Shown here piece by piece: positions 4,848 to 5,376 of a DNA stretch of 5,376 nt. The stretch covers positions 1 through 5,376 of the forward strand of contig WGAR01000007.1 in assembly GCA_015494725.1 (NCBI GenBank). Direction: 5' to 3'. Source of the stretch: Thermodesulfobacteriaceae bacterium. GTDB taxonomy: Bacteria > Desulfobacterota > Thermodesulfobacteria > Thermodesulfobacteriales > Thermodesulfobacteriaceae. The position numbers and the translations under genes were made by a program. The notes below the pieces were generated by a model. The model was not told the DNA's origin. It saw nothing but the letters and a program-made list of their open reading frames with translations, and made no database searches. The number at the start of each line of letters is the position of its first letter. Within the stretch, counting starts at the first letter, position 1.

Positions 4848-5314
4848 TAAGGGTGGAGATTCCGGGCTTTGGCCCGGTGGAAATCGCCCATCTCGTCTCG
4901 GACTTTACCGGGACCCTTTCCGTTGACGGACGCCTGGTGGAGGGGGTGCGGGAGAGGCTCCTTTCCCTTTCCGAGCGGCTCACCATCCACATCCTCACCG
5001 CCGATACCTTCGGCACCGCCGAACGCGAGCTTTCCGGGATCCCCTGCCGGTTCCACCGTTTAAGCGGGGAAAATCACGATCACCAGAAGGAGGCTTATGT
5101 GCGCAAGCTTGGCCCGGAGCAGGTGATGGCCTTAGGAAACGGCCTTAACGATCGGCTCATGCTCCGGGCCGCGCGGGTGGGGGTGGCGGTGATGCTTCCC
5201 GAGGGGGTGGCGGTTGAGGCCCTGCTTTCCGCGGACATCCTGGTGCGCTCCCCGGTTGAGGCCCTGGATCTTCTACTCGAGCCCCGGCGCCTTAAGGCCA
5301 CCCTGAGGTTTTAA
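4844..5314 (+). CDS. Small soluble HAD phosphatase of the P-type-ATPase-like group
   Basis: The 156-residue cytosolic protein contains all four HAD motifs. Motif I is SDFTGTL with nucleophile Asp20; the second position is Thr22, as in P-type ATPases (DKTGT), in place of the Asp of ordinary phosphatases. Motif II is ILTADTFG (Thr52), motif III is HQKEAYVRKLG (Lys82), and motif IV is ALGNGLNDRLML (98-106, Asp103). There is no sizeable cap domain. This fits the family once named soluble P-type ATPase (COG4087, archaeal MJ0968-like), which is reported to act as phosphatases; the physiological substrate is unknown. The replacement of the +2 Asp by Thr predicts slow phospho-aspartate turnover compared with classical HAD phosphatases. 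The gene overlaps the SPFH stop as ATGA (4844-4847), so the two should be co-translated. Its stop overlaps the convergent gene by 4 bp. Confidence 0.88.
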   Translation: MIRVEIPGFGPVEIAHLVSDFTGTLSVDGRLVEGVRERLLSLSERLTIHILTADTFGTAERELSGIPCRFHRLSGENHDHQKEAYVRKLGPEQVMALGNGLNDRLMLRAARVGVAVMLPEGVAVEALLSADILVRSPVEALDLLLEPRRLKATLRF

Positions 5315-5376
5315 AGAAAATAGATCGCCTCCACCGGAATGAGCCCCCGGGCTGAGTTTCCGATAAAAAGGCGTCC
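5311..5376 (-). CDS. C-terminal end of a gene resembling class IV aminotransferase/aminodeoxychorismate lyase
   Basis: Reading the minus strand from the right edge gives an open frame of 21 residues, GRLFIGNSARGLIPVEAIYFL, ending in TAA at 5313-5311. The LFIGNSARGLIPV block resembles the conserved C-terminal element (LFxTNSxRGxxPV) of PLP-dependent fold-type IV enzymes such as aminodeoxychorismate lyase (PabC), or the PabC half of PabB-PabC fusions, in the folate pathway. The rest of the gene is outside the window. The stop overlaps the HAD stop by 4 bp, convergently. A D-amino-acid or branched-chain aminotransferase is also possible on so short a stretch. Confidence 0.6.
   Translation of the reverse strand, partial: GRLFIGNSARGLIPVEAIYFL

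Noticed and set aside
4733..5056. 107-codon minus-strand open frame
   Set aside because: It is antisense to the SPFH-HAD junction, where both plus-strand proteins have convincing motifs.

Overview
The window is a gene-dense bacterial segment with eight or nine coding regions and almost no free intergenic DNA. The DNA is GC-rich and the proteins are rich in Glu, Arg, Lys and Leu and poor in Gln. Together with a periplasmic monohaem cytochrome c, strong AAGGAGG-type ribosome sites and a radical-SAM/HhH protein, this suggests a thermophilic anaerobe or microaerophile, perhaps of the Thermodesulfobacteriota. That placement is inference from composition and gene content; no marker gene settles it.

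Left arm, plus strand (1-758). The window opens inside the ribosome-assembly GTPase gene engB, of which only the C-terminal 122 residues are present. After a 55-bp AT-rich gap holding a perfect palindrome comes a small secreted c-type cytochrome (426-758).

Central arm, minus strand (722-3995), read right to left. A 518-residue fusion of an APH-like kinase domain with a zeta/AAA-type P-loop kinase domain comes first. A 46-bp gap follows with three helically phased TTTTAGCT repeats. Next is a Phd/YefM-RelE toxin-antitoxin pair with an 8-bp overlap, then a radical SAM protein with a C-terminal helix-hairpin-helix domain of the putative DNA modification/repair type. The radical SAM start overlaps the toxin stop as ATGA, and its 3' end runs 37 bp into the convergent cytochrome gene.

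Right arm, plus strand (4083-5314). A stomatin/slipin-type SPFH membrane protein is coupled by an ATGA overlap to a small soluble HAD phosphatase of the P-type-ATPase-like group (DFTGT). At the right edge, 21 codons of a minus-strand gene remain; the C-terminus resembles class IV aminotransferases/aminodeoxychorismate lyases, and its stop overlaps the HAD stop.

The fusion kinase and the SPFH gene are divergently transcribed from an 87-bp region with a perfect TATAAT for the SPFH gene and an extended -10 for the kinase, placed so that the kinase mRNA would be leaderless or nearly so.

I see no CRISPR array, tRNA, rRNA, insertion sequence or phage gene. The items most worth following up are the toxin-antitoxin module translationally coupled to a DNA-linked radical SAM enzyme, its phased operator-like repeats, and the SPFH-HAD two-gene operon that lacks the usual NfeD partner.
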